Shown: in pieces, positions 18,097 through 23,810 of the stretch
How the letters are laid out: every line of letters starts with the position of its first letter
How positions within the stretch are numbered: the first letter of the stretch is position 1
Source of the DNA: a virus
Strand: one strand, 5' to 3'
DNA length: 23,810 bases
IMG/VR virus record: IMGVR_UViG_3300035430_000331
Coordinates: 1-23,810 of that record
The notes under the pieces: generated by a model
Told to the model about the DNA's origin: nothing
The model's database searches: none
Seen by the model: the letters and a program-made list of their open reading frames with translations, nothing else
Made by a program: the position numbers and the translations under genes

Positions 18097-18822
18097 TTAA
18101 TAATTATTTGTCCAAAACTCGTCTTTGACTTGTTGAATGTCTCCGTTTTCTAAATATTCGTTTATCATTTTCCTCTGATGTTCTTTCATTACATTTACAA
18201 CTTTAGTAATGTAGTGAGTTTTACAATCAGTCATCTCTCTTATAAGTAGATATAAATGTTTTTTATTAAAATTTTCTATATAATCACTTCTACGAAAAAG
18301 TTCTAATACCGCATCTGCAATTTGTAAATCTCTTTTCTTTGTAAAAACAAAATTTAAATTTTTATCCCAATATTCTAACATAATTTCTTTGAATTCTTGG
18401 TAATCTCTATTTTCTTCTTTTTCATAAAAATCATTTTCAGGATTCCAAGTTTGTGGCATATCAGAAATCAAATAATTTTTTTGCCATCTTTTATAGTTCC
18501 CGTTATTTTTTAAAATTAAATGATTCTTTGCAATAATAGTAAAATAAGAAAAAGCTCTACCCCTTCCTTCTTTAAACATATGCATTTTTTCAACCATTGT
18601 AGAAACTACTTCAGTTTGAATATCTTTTTTTGGTACATCAAAATAAGAAAATTTAAATGTATTTAAAACATTTTCTGCAAGTTTTTCAAAAGGATATTTT
18701 ATTCTTGTTTCATATATCTTACTTCTTTCTACCGGGTCTGTACTTTTATTGTATTCGATTATTGCTTCTTGAGCAGGTGTACCGAAATACATTTTTGACT
18801 TTTTTCTTCTTGGCTTTGGCAT
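18097..18822 (-). CDS. gp55: Late-transcription RNA polymerase sigma factor, gp55-like
   Basis: This 241-residue protein resembles T4 gp55, the small sigma factor that redirects host RNA polymerase to late promoters. The best match is the sigma region 2-like core at about residues 86-112 (GRGRAFSYFTIIAKNHLILK, then NYKRWQK), preceded by helical residues (YPFEKLAENVLNTFKFSYFD). The N-terminus is very basic (MPKPRRKKSK). The C-terminal half is helical and longer than in T4 gp55 (185 residues). It lacks the full region 4 of housekeeping sigma factors, as expected. It begins 1 base after the membrane-protein gene and is followed by the carbamoyltransferase. In such phages gp55 works with the sliding clamp, which is not in this window. 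The structural block beyond the terminator is its natural target. Confidence 0.9.
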   Translation of the reverse strand: MPKPRRKKSKMYFGTPAQEAIIEYNKSTDPVERSKIYETRIKYPFEKLAENVLNTFKFSYFDVPKKDIQTEVVSTMVEKMHMFKEGRGRAFSYFTIIAKNHLILKNNGNYKRWQKNYLISDMPQTWNPENDFYEKEENRDYQEFKEIMLEYWDKNLNFVFTKKRDLQIADAVLELFRRSDYIENFNKKHLYLLIREMTDCKTHYITKVVNVMKEHQRKMINEYLENGDIQQVKDEFWTNNY

Positions 18823-18823
18823 A

Positions 18824-19090
18824 TTAAATTATGTTTCTTAAATTCGTTATAATATCTTTTAATGTAGTAAATACAGAACCGACTTCATCATCTGCTTCAA
18901 ATGAACCACGTATATCTGCTTTTTGTATATCTTCGTAAGCGTTTTCTATTTTTTCTCTTAGTTCTTTTATTGTTTCTACTAAAGTATCTTCTAACTGTTC
19001 GTTCTGTAATAGTAAGTTTCTTACAGCTACTCCAAGTGTTATAATAATTACCAAAGATACCAATAATAATATTTCTAATAAAAATGTCAT
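18824..19090 (-). CDS. Small membrane-anchored coiled-coil protein
   Basis: This 88-residue protein has one N-terminal membrane helix (about residues 3-27, LLEILLLVSLVIIITLGVAV) followed by a charged coiled coil (about 29-58) and a C-terminal part with GSFEADDEVGSVFTTLKDI. This last segment resembles an uncharacterised small protein common in marine T4-like phages. The start overlaps the transglycosylase stop by 4 bases (ATGA), so the two are probably translated together; gp55 begins 1 base after its end. A lysis-associated role (spanin- or regulator-like) is conceivable from its neighbour, but the conserved soluble tail and lack of a lipobox do not identify it. Confidence 0.8.
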   Translation of the reverse strand: MTFLLEILLLVSLVIIITLGVAVRNLLLQNEQLEDTLVETIKELREKIENAYEDIQKADIRGSFEADDEVGSVFTTLKDIITNLRNII

Positions 19091-19599
19091 TCAAGTGCCT
19101 CTAATTCGTTACTTACTTTTGTCCAATACTTAAGAGTTGATGGTTTTCTATACCCGTAAGGACCACCGTTCCAACTTCTTGCAAGTATTTCATAGTCATC
19201 TTCTCCTTTGTGATAATGGTCAATGTAGATATAAAACATTTCGACTGATTTATATTTATCATATCGGTCATTGTATGTATATCGTAGAGGAGATTTTTTC
19301 ATTTTTAATATTCTGTTTATATCATCTACCATTACTTTTCTAATTTGTAATACACCGATAGATGGTTCACCTAAGTGTAAATCACCAAGAGCATTTACTC
19401 TTCCATTTGATTCCACTTCGATAAGAGCCTGTATAAGTTCATATCGTTCTAATCTTTCTAAGACTTCAATTTCATCCAAGTATTCAATATGTTCTTCGAT
19501 TGGTAATTCTATTGTATCAGTTATTGTAGTTTTATTTACAAATCCAAAAATTAAATAAAATAATGGTATTAAAATTAAAGTAAGGTATAATCTTTTCAT
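19087..19599 (-). CDS. Putative lytic transglycosylase with N-terminal anchor
   Basis: This 170-residue protein has an uncleaved-looking hydrophobic N-terminus (MKRLYLTLILIPLFYLIFGF) and then a compact SLT/lysozyme-like domain at about residues 50-165. Family marks are IEVESNGRVNA (candidate catalytic Glu63, with Ser64), GEPSIGVLQI at 78-86, a helix carrying YKSVEMFYIYIDHYH, and LARSWNGGPYGY at 139-150, which corresponds to the A-x-N-x-G motif of these enzymes. Such enzymes cleave the MurNAc-GlcNAc bond of peptidoglycan. The anchor suggests periplasmic delivery through the host Sec system, possibly as a signal-anchor endolysin; an accessory role at infection cannot be excluded. No lipobox cysteine is seen. 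Its stop overlaps the start of the small membrane protein. Confidence 0.82.
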   Translation of the reverse strand: MKRLYLTLILIPLFYLIFGFVNKTTITDTIELPIEEHIEYLDEIEVLERLERYELIQALIEVESNGRVNALGDLHLGEPSIGVLQIRKVMVDDINRILKMKKSPLRYTYNDRYDKYKSVEMFYIYIDHYHKGEDDYEILARSWNGGPYGYRKPSTLKYWTKVSNELEALE

Positions 19600-19622
19600 A
19601 AAAAATAAATTAGTTAAGGGAA

Positions 19623-19871
19623 CTAAGCCTCACCAATGTCACCGTAATAAGGAAGTATTTCTACTTCTTCTTTTTCTTTTTTTGATATTGGTTTGAGAGA
19701 ATCATAAGTAGTATTTATAAAATCAATATTTTTATTAATTTTTATTTCAAGATCTTCTCTAGAAATTAAACCAGAATCTACTATGATTTCACATAAAGCT
19801 TGATTAATAACTTCTTGTTCTAAAATCCTACTAAATAATTTTTCTATTATCTGAGCTGATGTTGAGGTCAT
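19623..19871 (-). CDS. Small hypothetical protein overlapping its upstream neighbour
   Basis: This 82-residue acidic protein (ILEQEVINQALCEIIVDSGL, then ISREDLEIKINKNIDFIN) is not recognised. It looks helical in its first 60 residues, with a Lys/Glu-rich tail (ISKKEKEEVEILPYYGD). Its ATG lies inside the end of the upstream gene, giving a 41-base overlap in another frame. A later start is possible because the next in-frame candidates would shorten the overlap, but the conserved-looking helical part argues for most of the frame. The gap of 23 bases to the transglycosylase holds no clear signal. Confidence 0.6.
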   Translation of the reverse strand: MTSTSAQIIEKLFSRILEQEVINQALCEIIVDSGLISREDLEIKINKNIDFINTTYDSLKPISKKEKEEVEILPYYGDIGEA

Positions 19872-20085
19872 TTAACAGTTGTCTTAGTTCTTCTGGTTTA
19901 TCTTCTCCGTAAATCAAGTCACCGAAACCTTTTTTAATAGTTTCGTGATGGTAACCCATAGCAGAAGCTAAACGCACACAAATAACCTTGAATTCTTGAA
20001 TAGTCATATCGTCAGGTACTACAAGTTCTATCTTGGAAGCCTCACGATTATATTCTTCATCTACTGTATAAACTAATTTTGCCAT
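19831..20085 (-). CDS. Small hypothetical protein (MTIQEF type)
   Basis: This 84-residue protein reads MAKLVYTVDEEYNREASKIE, then a helical part with MTIQEFKVICVRLASAMGY and TIKKGFGDLIYG, ending in acidic helix DKPEELRQLLNDLNI. Similar short proteins near deformylase genes occur in marine phages as far as I recall, but no function is known to me. It begins 10 bases after the deformylase stop, and its last 41 bases overlap the next gene. There is no Shine-Dalgarno sequence before the ATG. It is probably a soluble cytoplasmic protein. Confidence 0.68.
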   Translation of the reverse strand: MAKLVYTVDEEYNREASKIELVVPDDMTIQEFKVICVRLASAMGYHHETIKKGFGDLIYGEDKPEELRQLLNDLNISSDNRKII

Positions 20086-20095
20086 ATCTATATAA

Positions 20096-20719
20096 TTATA
20101 AGATTTCTAAATAAGGTGAACGGAGTACACCTGTGTTATCTAATATATGTTTGTATTTTACAAACTCAGTAGAACCATCTTCAAGTTTTACCATTACCTT
20201 GTCATTTCTACCGTAAGTTTTTTTATTAGTATGTTGTTTAACGTACCTTCGTATAGGGTCTGTGATTAAGATACCATTAAGATGGTCTATCTCATGTTGA
20301 GCTACTACACACTCTAACATACCCTCATCATTCCAAAAATCATCGTTACTATTCCAAGTATCACTATCAGGTGAGAATGTAACCATACCAAGATTATCAC
20401 ATTCAACAGTTACTGATTTACTACGGACAGTTGAAACTGCCTTTCCCATGGTTCTTGGTATAGATAAGCATTGTTCTAAGTATACTACACTTTCTTCACT
20501 CTGTTCAACTATTCTAGGATTTACTAAAAGAAGTGGTTCTTTAACATTTATCAAACACACTCTTTCGTTTATACCAACTTGGTTAGATGATAAACCAATA
20601 CCACCAAATCTTCTCAATCCGTAATCCAATTTTTCTTGAAGTTTGGATAACTCAGATTGTGTTAGGGTTGACTCAGTTACTACTCGTCTAAGCTTGTCCT
20701 TATTTTTTTCTAATTTCAT
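20096..20719 (-). CDS. def: Peptide deformylase with variant motifs
   Basis: This 207-residue metalloenzyme would remove the formyl group from the N-terminal Met of nascent proteins. Motif I is GGIGLSSNQ at residues 39-47 (usual GxGxAAxQ, here with Ser-Ser-Asn). Motif II is EQCLS at 82-86 (usual EGCLS; the Gly is Gln), with metal ligand Cys84. Motif III is QHEIDHLNG at 141-149, with His142 and His146 as ligands and Glu143 as the catalytic base. All ligands are therefore present. The C-terminus is extended by about 40 residues (MVKLEDGSTEFVKYKHILDN). Viral deformylases are known in marine phages, where they are thought to favour host or phage proteins during infection. The ATG at 20719 follows a TTGACT/TATATT promoter-like element. 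Confidence 0.94.
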   Translation of the reverse strand: MKLEKNKDKLRRVVTESTLTQSELSKLQEKLDYGLRRFGGIGLSSNQVGINERVCLINVKEPLLLVNPRIVEQSEESVVYLEQCLSIPRTMGKAVSTVRSKSVTVECDNLGMVTFSPDSDTWNSNDDFWNDEGMLECVVAQHEIDHLNGILITDPIRRYVKQHTNKKTYGRNDKVMVKLEDGSTEFVKYKHILDNTGVLRSPYLEIL

Positions 20720-20733
20720 AAAAAGTATTTAAG

Positions 20734-20749
20734 TTATATTATAATATAA
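20734..20749. repeat. 16-bp perfect palindrome at the promoter
   Basis: TTATATTATAATATAA is its own reverse complement and overlaps the proposed -10 element of the deformylase promoter. It could be a binding site for a dimeric regulator, or simply AT-rich sequence. It begins 15 bases before the ATG. Confidence 0.4.
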
Positions 20750-20771
20750 TCTATTTTTTAATATAAGTCAA
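20743..20771 (-). promoter_or_regulatory. Sigma-70-like promoter before deformylase
   Basis: On the minus strand TTGACT (20771-20766) is separated by exactly 17 bases from TATATT (20748-20743). The expected start point near 20736 would leave a short leader before the ATG at 20719. The site lies in a 60-base gap after the 70-residue protein gene. It is closer to the standard -35/-10 pattern than any other gap in this window, and would serve the deformylase-to-carbamoyltransferase unit. AT-richness lowers the value of the -10 match. Confidence 0.5.
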
Positions 20772-20779
20772 ATTATTTT

Positions 20780-20992
20780 TTATTCAGCTGATTCTCCGTT
20801 CTCTTTGAAGTCCAACCAATCCATATATCCTAAGTCAGGTATATCTTCTCTTTCTTCTTTTGATTTTTCTCTTAAAAAGTCAAGTTCTTGTTGTAGCTTT
20901 TGAATCTTTAATTTCGATTCTTGTGTTTGGGTGTCTTTTAATTTTAATTCAAGTATTTCTTTTGATATATCTACTAACTTATCCATATCCAT
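20780..20992 (-). CDS. Small charged coiled-coil protein
   Basis: This 70-residue protein starts MDMDKLVDISKEILELKLKD and is dominated by a heptad-like helix (KLKIQKLQQELDFLREKSKE) with a short tail (DIPDLGYMDWLDFKENGE). No fold or family is recognised. It starts 1 base after the stop of the 49-residue basic protein gene and is followed by the only promoter-like gap in the region, so it may end the radical SAM transcription unit. Its acidic tail and basic neighbour could be partners, but that is speculation. Confidence 0.65.
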   Translation of the reverse strand: MDMDKLVDISKEILELKLKDTQTQESKLKIQKLQQELDFLREKSKEEREDIPDLGYMDWLDFKENGESAE

Positions 20993-20993
20993 T

Positions 20994-21143
20994 TTATCTT
21001 CCTCTACCTGTTTTTCTTACACTCGTACTTTTACCCATTCCTTTTGAGTTAGTATTAGTGTTACCAAATTTTCCTTTTTGGTTTTTTAAATTATTATTTG
21101 TAGTTTTCTTTTTATTATTTTTTTTAAAAAAATTACTTTCCAT
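20994..21143 (-). CDS. 49-residue very basic protein after the LamG gene
   Basis: The frame runs from ATG at 21143 to TAA at 20996-20994 and encodes 49 residues. It begins MESNFFKKNNKKK and ends KSTSVRKTGRGR. It has about 16 Lys/Arg, one Glu and no Asp, many Asn, and a Gly/Ser-rich second half (KGKFGNTNTNSKGMGKS). No Cys is present. Such composition suits a nucleic-acid- or charge-binding peptide, or a modified peptide substrate. It fills the gap between the LamG-like gene (10 bases upstream) and the 70-residue protein gene (1 base downstream). The tight spacing supports a real gene; there is no Shine-Dalgarno sequence and no family is recognised. Confidence 0.62.
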   Translation of the reverse strand: MESNFFKKNNKKKTTNNNLKNQKGKFGNTNTNSKGMGKSTSVRKTGRGR

Positions 21144-21153
21144 ATTTTAAAAT

Positions 21154-21885
21154 TTAAATTAAATCATCTTCGTATGTATTCTTGGCTGCAAAGTTGCAAT
21201 GACCAGATAAATCCCACACTTTATATAAATTCTTTTCTTTAAAGTTGAAATAAAAAACTAAATCATCCATTGGTTGTGATAATTCTCTTTTATCATTTTT
21301 TGTTTTATCTATAAAATGCCAAATATCTTCATACGAATAGTTTTTGTTGGCAATTAATCCTAGATTATAAAGATTAATATCAGCAAAATATTTATCTTTT
21401 TCTGGCATTCCTTTTTGATAATTTCCACATCCTAAATTAAAAGATGTATTTGTATAATTCTGTAAGGTGCCTTCATAATCTCTTTTTCCATCTACGAGTA
21501 TATTATATGATTCATCGGTTATAAAATATTCAAACCTTCTTTCATCTAAACTATGTTTTACATAAACAAAATATTTGTCATTATAGGATTTTGGTTCTTG
21601 TATATGATATACTAAAGAATCCCATTTGTTTTCACCATCAACTACAGTCCAATAGTCAAAACCTATCCAAGCTTTATCAGAGGATTCTGTCTTAACACAA
21701 AATCCGGTATGCATTCCAGGCCTCATACAAACACCAAAATTTTCACCGGAGTCTTCTGTATTTACTTTAAACTCACACCACATTGTAAAATCTCCTTGCA
21801 TTACAGGATGTGGTTCATAAGTTGATAATTCATACCGTTGAGCTGGTAAGATAATATAAGGCCCTCTTCTTGGAATATTTAACAT
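21154..21885 (-). CDS. LamG/concanavalin-like protein coupled to radical SAM gene
   Basis: This 243-residue protein looks like a single concanavalin/LamG jellyroll. Visible strands include GDFTMWCEFKVNTEDSG, FVYVKHSLDERRFEYFIT, ADINLYNLGLIANKNYSYED, and LVFYFNFKEKNLYKVWDLSG near the C-terminus. It has five cysteines (in TMWCEF, GVCMRP, GFCVKT, LGCGNY and GHCNFA). No signal peptide or membrane segment is seen, so export by the host seems unlikely; a virion or cytoplasmic role fits better. Its ATG lies inside the last codons of the radical SAM gene (7-base overlap), which suggests coupled translation and a functional partnership. It could be a substrate of the enzyme or a glycan-binding partner. 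The fold call is by eye. Confidence 0.75.
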   Translation of the reverse strand: MLNIPRRGPYIILPAQRYELSTYEPHPVMQGDFTMWCEFKVNTEDSGENFGVCMRPGMHTGFCVKTESSDKAWIGFDYWTVVDGENKWDSLVYHIQEPKSYNDKYFVYVKHSLDERRFEYFITDESYNILVDGKRDYEGTLQNYTNTSFNLGCGNYQKGMPEKDKYFADINLYNLGLIANKNYSYEDIWHFIDKTKNDKRELSQPMDDLVFYFNFKEKNLYKVWDLSGHCNFAAKNTYEDDLI

Positions 21886-23321
21886 AGTTCTTTACATTGA
21901 TTATAAAAGTCTTCCATTTCTGGAAATGTTTCAACAAAATTTGTACCACGTCTTTTATCATGTTCATTAAAGAATCGGTAGAAATCTTGTCTGTTTGTAA
22001 TTAAGTCGTTTAAATCTTTTGGAGATAACATCCAATCATATATTCTTTTTAGTTTCTGTATTTCTATATCCGAATAACCAACTAATCTTGTAGAAAAATC
22101 AGGTGTTGCAAAATATTCAGCTAGTTGTGTTTGTTTGTAAACTAAGTCAGCATAAGACTCAGGTAATATTTGTACTGATTGATGTCTTGGATATCTTAAA
22201 TAAGATGAGTCTAAGAATACTGCGGAATTCCAATATCTATCTTCAGAACCATATTTTGTTTTTAAATCATAAACACCTTCAATAACTTTATGATAATTTA
22301 CAACAGATAAAGCGTTATACGTAACCATAAGAGTCAAGTTTACTCGTGGACATTTCTCTAATACTTTATTTATGTTATCCCACCATCTGTTAAAGTCTAA
22401 TCCATTTCTAATGTAATCGGCTTGTTTACCCCAAGTATCTACAGAAGTAAATATAATAAACTCTCTGACTCTATTTTCATCTTCAATTCTTTGTATTTTT
22501 TCAATAAAGTTATCTACCAACTTATCAGGTATTCCCATATTAGAATTAATACCAAGTTGTAAATTTCTATTTGGATTTTCTTCTTCAATAATATAATCCA
22601 ATACCTTCCAAGTATCTTTAGCCATTAAAGGTTCTCCACCTGTAATTCTAAAGGTATGTAAATCTCGATATAAATCTGGCCACCATTTCCAAAATGCTTC
22701 TACATATGGATTGTAATCTTTATGTGGTATTGGAACTTTCTTCTCGTTTTCCATCCAATGCATTGCATTGAATTCACTTGTTGTTGGATATCCACCATGT
22801 TTTTTTACTTCTTCCATCCAAGTTGATGAAAATTGAGGAGCACAATAAGAACACTTGAAATTACAAGCATTAGAAAAAGCAACCTCTACGTATTTTGGAT
22901 TATAATCATCTCTCCAACTTAAATCCTTTATTTCTTCCATATAAGGTTTAGACCAAGATTCAGCTGACTTAAATATTCGGTCAGAAAATCTATCAGAACT
23001 ATCCTCTACATTCCAACAATAATCACATTCAGCTGGTCTTTTGTTTTCCTTCATCTCTTTTCTTTTTAACTTCTTGTATCGAGTGTTATGAAGAGCTGAG
23101 GGATTTCTTTTTACTTCTGCTGCAGATATTTTGTGAGTTGGAGGGTGGTGACATGAGTGAGTATGACCTAGTTGAAGGTGCATAGTTACTTGTGTCCATT
23201 TTGCCAAACAAAAACCACATCCTACATCATCCAAGTTTTTCTTTACATCAAAAAATATTGGATTTTCTGCAATTTGGTCAGAGTGATTATTTTCTTTTTT
23301 TGCTTCTATTGTTTCTTCCAT
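21879..23321 (-). CDS. Radical SAM protein with N-terminal twitch/SPASM-like domain
   Basis: This 480-residue protein carries the radical SAM motif CNFKCSYC (C153, C157, C160), which holds the [4Fe-4S] cluster that splits S-adenosylmethionine. The SAM-binding GGEP is at 228-231 (FRITGGEPLMAKDTW). The N-terminal domain (about 30-110) has CGFCLAKWTQVTMHL, HTHSCHHPP and CDYCWNVED, with Cys35, 38, 57, 99 and 102 as candidate ligands of an auxiliary cluster. This arrangement matches the twitch-type radical SAM proteins of marine phages and of peptide-modifying enzymes. The protein ends CKELC. The substrate is unknown. The upstream neighbour is a thymidylate synthase 30 bases away; downstream the LamG-like gene overlaps it. 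The ATG is preceded by an AT-rich tract (TATATATATTTATTTAT) without Shine-Dalgarno sequence. It could modify protein, peptide or nucleotide. Confidence 0.9.
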   Translation of the reverse strand: MEETIEAKKENNHSDQIAENPIFFDVKKNLDDVGCGFCLAKWTQVTMHLQLGHTHSCHHPPTHKISAAEVKRNPSALHNTRYKKLKRKEMKENKRPAECDYCWNVEDSSDRFSDRIFKSAESWSKPYMEEIKDLSWRDDYNPKYVEVAFSNACNFKCSYCAPQFSSTWMEEVKKHGGYPTTSEFNAMHWMENEKKVPIPHKDYNPYVEAFWKWWPDLYRDLHTFRITGGEPLMAKDTWKVLDYIIEEENPNRNLQLGINSNMGIPDKLVDNFIEKIQRIEDENRVREFIIFTSVDTWGKQADYIRNGLDFNRWWDNINKVLEKCPRVNLTLMVTYNALSVVNYHKVIEGVYDLKTKYGSEDRYWNSAVFLDSSYLRYPRHQSVQILPESYADLVYKQTQLAEYFATPDFSTRLVGYSDIEIQKLKRIYDWMLSPKDLNDLITNRQDFYRFFNEHDKRRGTNFVETFPEMEDFYNQCKELC

Positions 23322-23351
23322 ATAAATAAATATATATATTTTATAAATCTG

Positions 23352-23810
23352 TTAATTAGACAAAGGTGCAACTAATCTGTCGTGATGATTATAATTAAGT
23401 ATCTCATAATCAAACTCACCGTTCAAAATATCTACATTACTCAATTTTATTTTTGGTAAGTTTGGATACGGTTTTCTTGTGAGTTGTTCATACGCCTGTT
23501 TAATATGGTTGCTATATAAATGTACATCTCCTAAACTACCAATTAAATGTTCGGGTATCATATTTACTTCTTGTGCTAGTAATAAAAGTAGAGTACCGTA
23601 GGAGGCTATATTAAAAGGAAGACCAAGAAATGTATCTACCGAACGTTGATTCCACATTAAAGAGATTGCTCTGGTTGGAATATTGTATTTTTCATAGTTT
23701 TCCTGGTTTATGATAGCATCTGTAAATCTAAAATTATTTTTTGATAAAGCATACTCCATTCTTTCTACCATATTCAATTCTCTTGTATAAACTTGAAATC
23801 CATAATGACA
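23352..23810 (-). CDS. thyA: Thymidylate synthase, 5' part cut by window edge
   Basis: The visible 152 codons are the C-terminal part of a thymidylate synthase, which makes dTMP from dUMP using methylene-tetrahydrofolate. The frame stays open past the ATG/TTG codons near 23777 to base 23810, whose last codon is the catalytic Cys of the CH motif (visible fragment CHYGFQVYTREL). WNQRSVDTFLGLPFNIASYG includes the phosphate-binding Arg (fragment residue 56) and the dUMP-binding Asn (fragment residue 67). GDVHLYSNH and the C-terminal YNHHDRLVAPLSN complete the active-site blocks. Asn, rather than Asp, at the base-binding position points to dUMP and argues against dCMP hydroxymethylase. About 35 extra residues lie between the catalytic Cys loop and the phosphate-binding Arg compared with E. 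coli enzyme. The gene ends 30 bases before the radical SAM gene. Confidence 0.93.
   Translation of the reverse strand, partial: CHYGFQVYTRELNMVERMEYALSKNNFRFTDAIINQENYEKYNIPTRAISLMWNQRSVDTFLGLPFNIASYGTLLLLLAQEVNMIPEHLIGSLGDVHLYSNHIKQAYEQLTRKPYPNLPKIKLSNVDILNGEFDYEILNYNHHDRLVAPLSN

Noticed and set aside
18897-19094. A 65-residue minus-strand frame overlapping the small membrane protein
   Set aside because: It is an alternative frame within the 88-residue gene, with implausible composition and no conserved features; the 88-residue frame has a membrane helix, coiled coil and ATGA overlap.
23352-23777. A 141-residue thymidylate synthase starting at TTG near 23777
   Set aside because: The frame continues upstream to the window edge and encodes the catalytic CHYGFQ segment, so this is not the true start and the gene is truncated only by the window.
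23352-23810. dCMP hydroxymethylase that would supply hydroxymethylcytosine for the carbamoyltransferase
   Set aside because: The base-binding residue is Asn in LPFNIASY, typical for dUMP-using enzymes; hydroxymethylases for dCMP carry Asp. A dUMP hydroxymethylase is not excluded.
1-23810. tRNA genes, rRNA, insertion sequences or attachment sites
   Set aside because: No cloverleaf, transposase, terminal inverted repeats or direct duplications were seen by eye; the window is packed with protein genes.

Overview
The window looks like part of the genome of a T4-like (contractile-tailed) bacteriophage, very probably a marine one. It is strongly AT-rich and almost fully coding. Every gene I can support lies on the minus strand, so transcription runs from high to low coordinates. 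The phage assignment rests on a gp55-type late sigma factor, a gp25 baseplate-wedge protein and a gp6/baseplate-J wedge protein, followed by a long series of large tail proteins. Few starts have a clear Shine-Dalgarno sequence. One tail protein carries a GCTDPNxxNxxPxAxxDDGSC motif that is common in Bacteroidota and marine proteins. A Bacteroidota host is therefore plausible but not proven.

Layout in order of transcription. (1) 23810-20994: the C-terminal two thirds of a thymidylate synthase cut by the window edge, then a twitch/SPASM-type radical SAM enzyme, a LamG/ConA-like protein whose start overlaps it, and a 49-residue basic protein. (2) 20992-18097: a small coiled-coil protein; a promoter-like element and peptide deformylase; two small proteins with overlapping reading frames; a membrane-anchored SLT-type lytic transglycosylase; a small membrane/coiled-coil protein; and the late sigma factor gp55. 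(3) 18084-16372: a NodU/CmcH/TobZ-type carbamoyltransferase, closed by a good intrinsic terminator at about 16327-16362. (4) 16289-1: the virion structural block. It holds a small coiled-coil protein, a putative gp5-like hub/spike protein, two unassigned proteins, gp25, gp6, a DNRLRE/CBM96-like protein, a coiled-coil tail protein, the GCTDP protein, a 1761-residue baseplate/tail protein with a LamG-like domain and five 19-residue repeats, and two further structural proteins, the last cut by the window edge.

The genes fit a late programme. gp55 would direct host RNA polymerase to the structural block beyond the terminator. The baseplate genes are joined by four one-base TAATG stop/start overlaps, which suggests translational coupling. 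The transglycosylase and its membrane neighbour may serve lysis or cell-wall penetration. The least explained part is the accessory chemistry: the radical SAM/LamG/small basic protein cluster and the carbamoyltransferase. I regard the radical SAM cluster as the best candidate for an undescribed system, possibly post-translational modification of a virion or surface-binding protein, but the sequence alone does not establish its chemistry or substrate.
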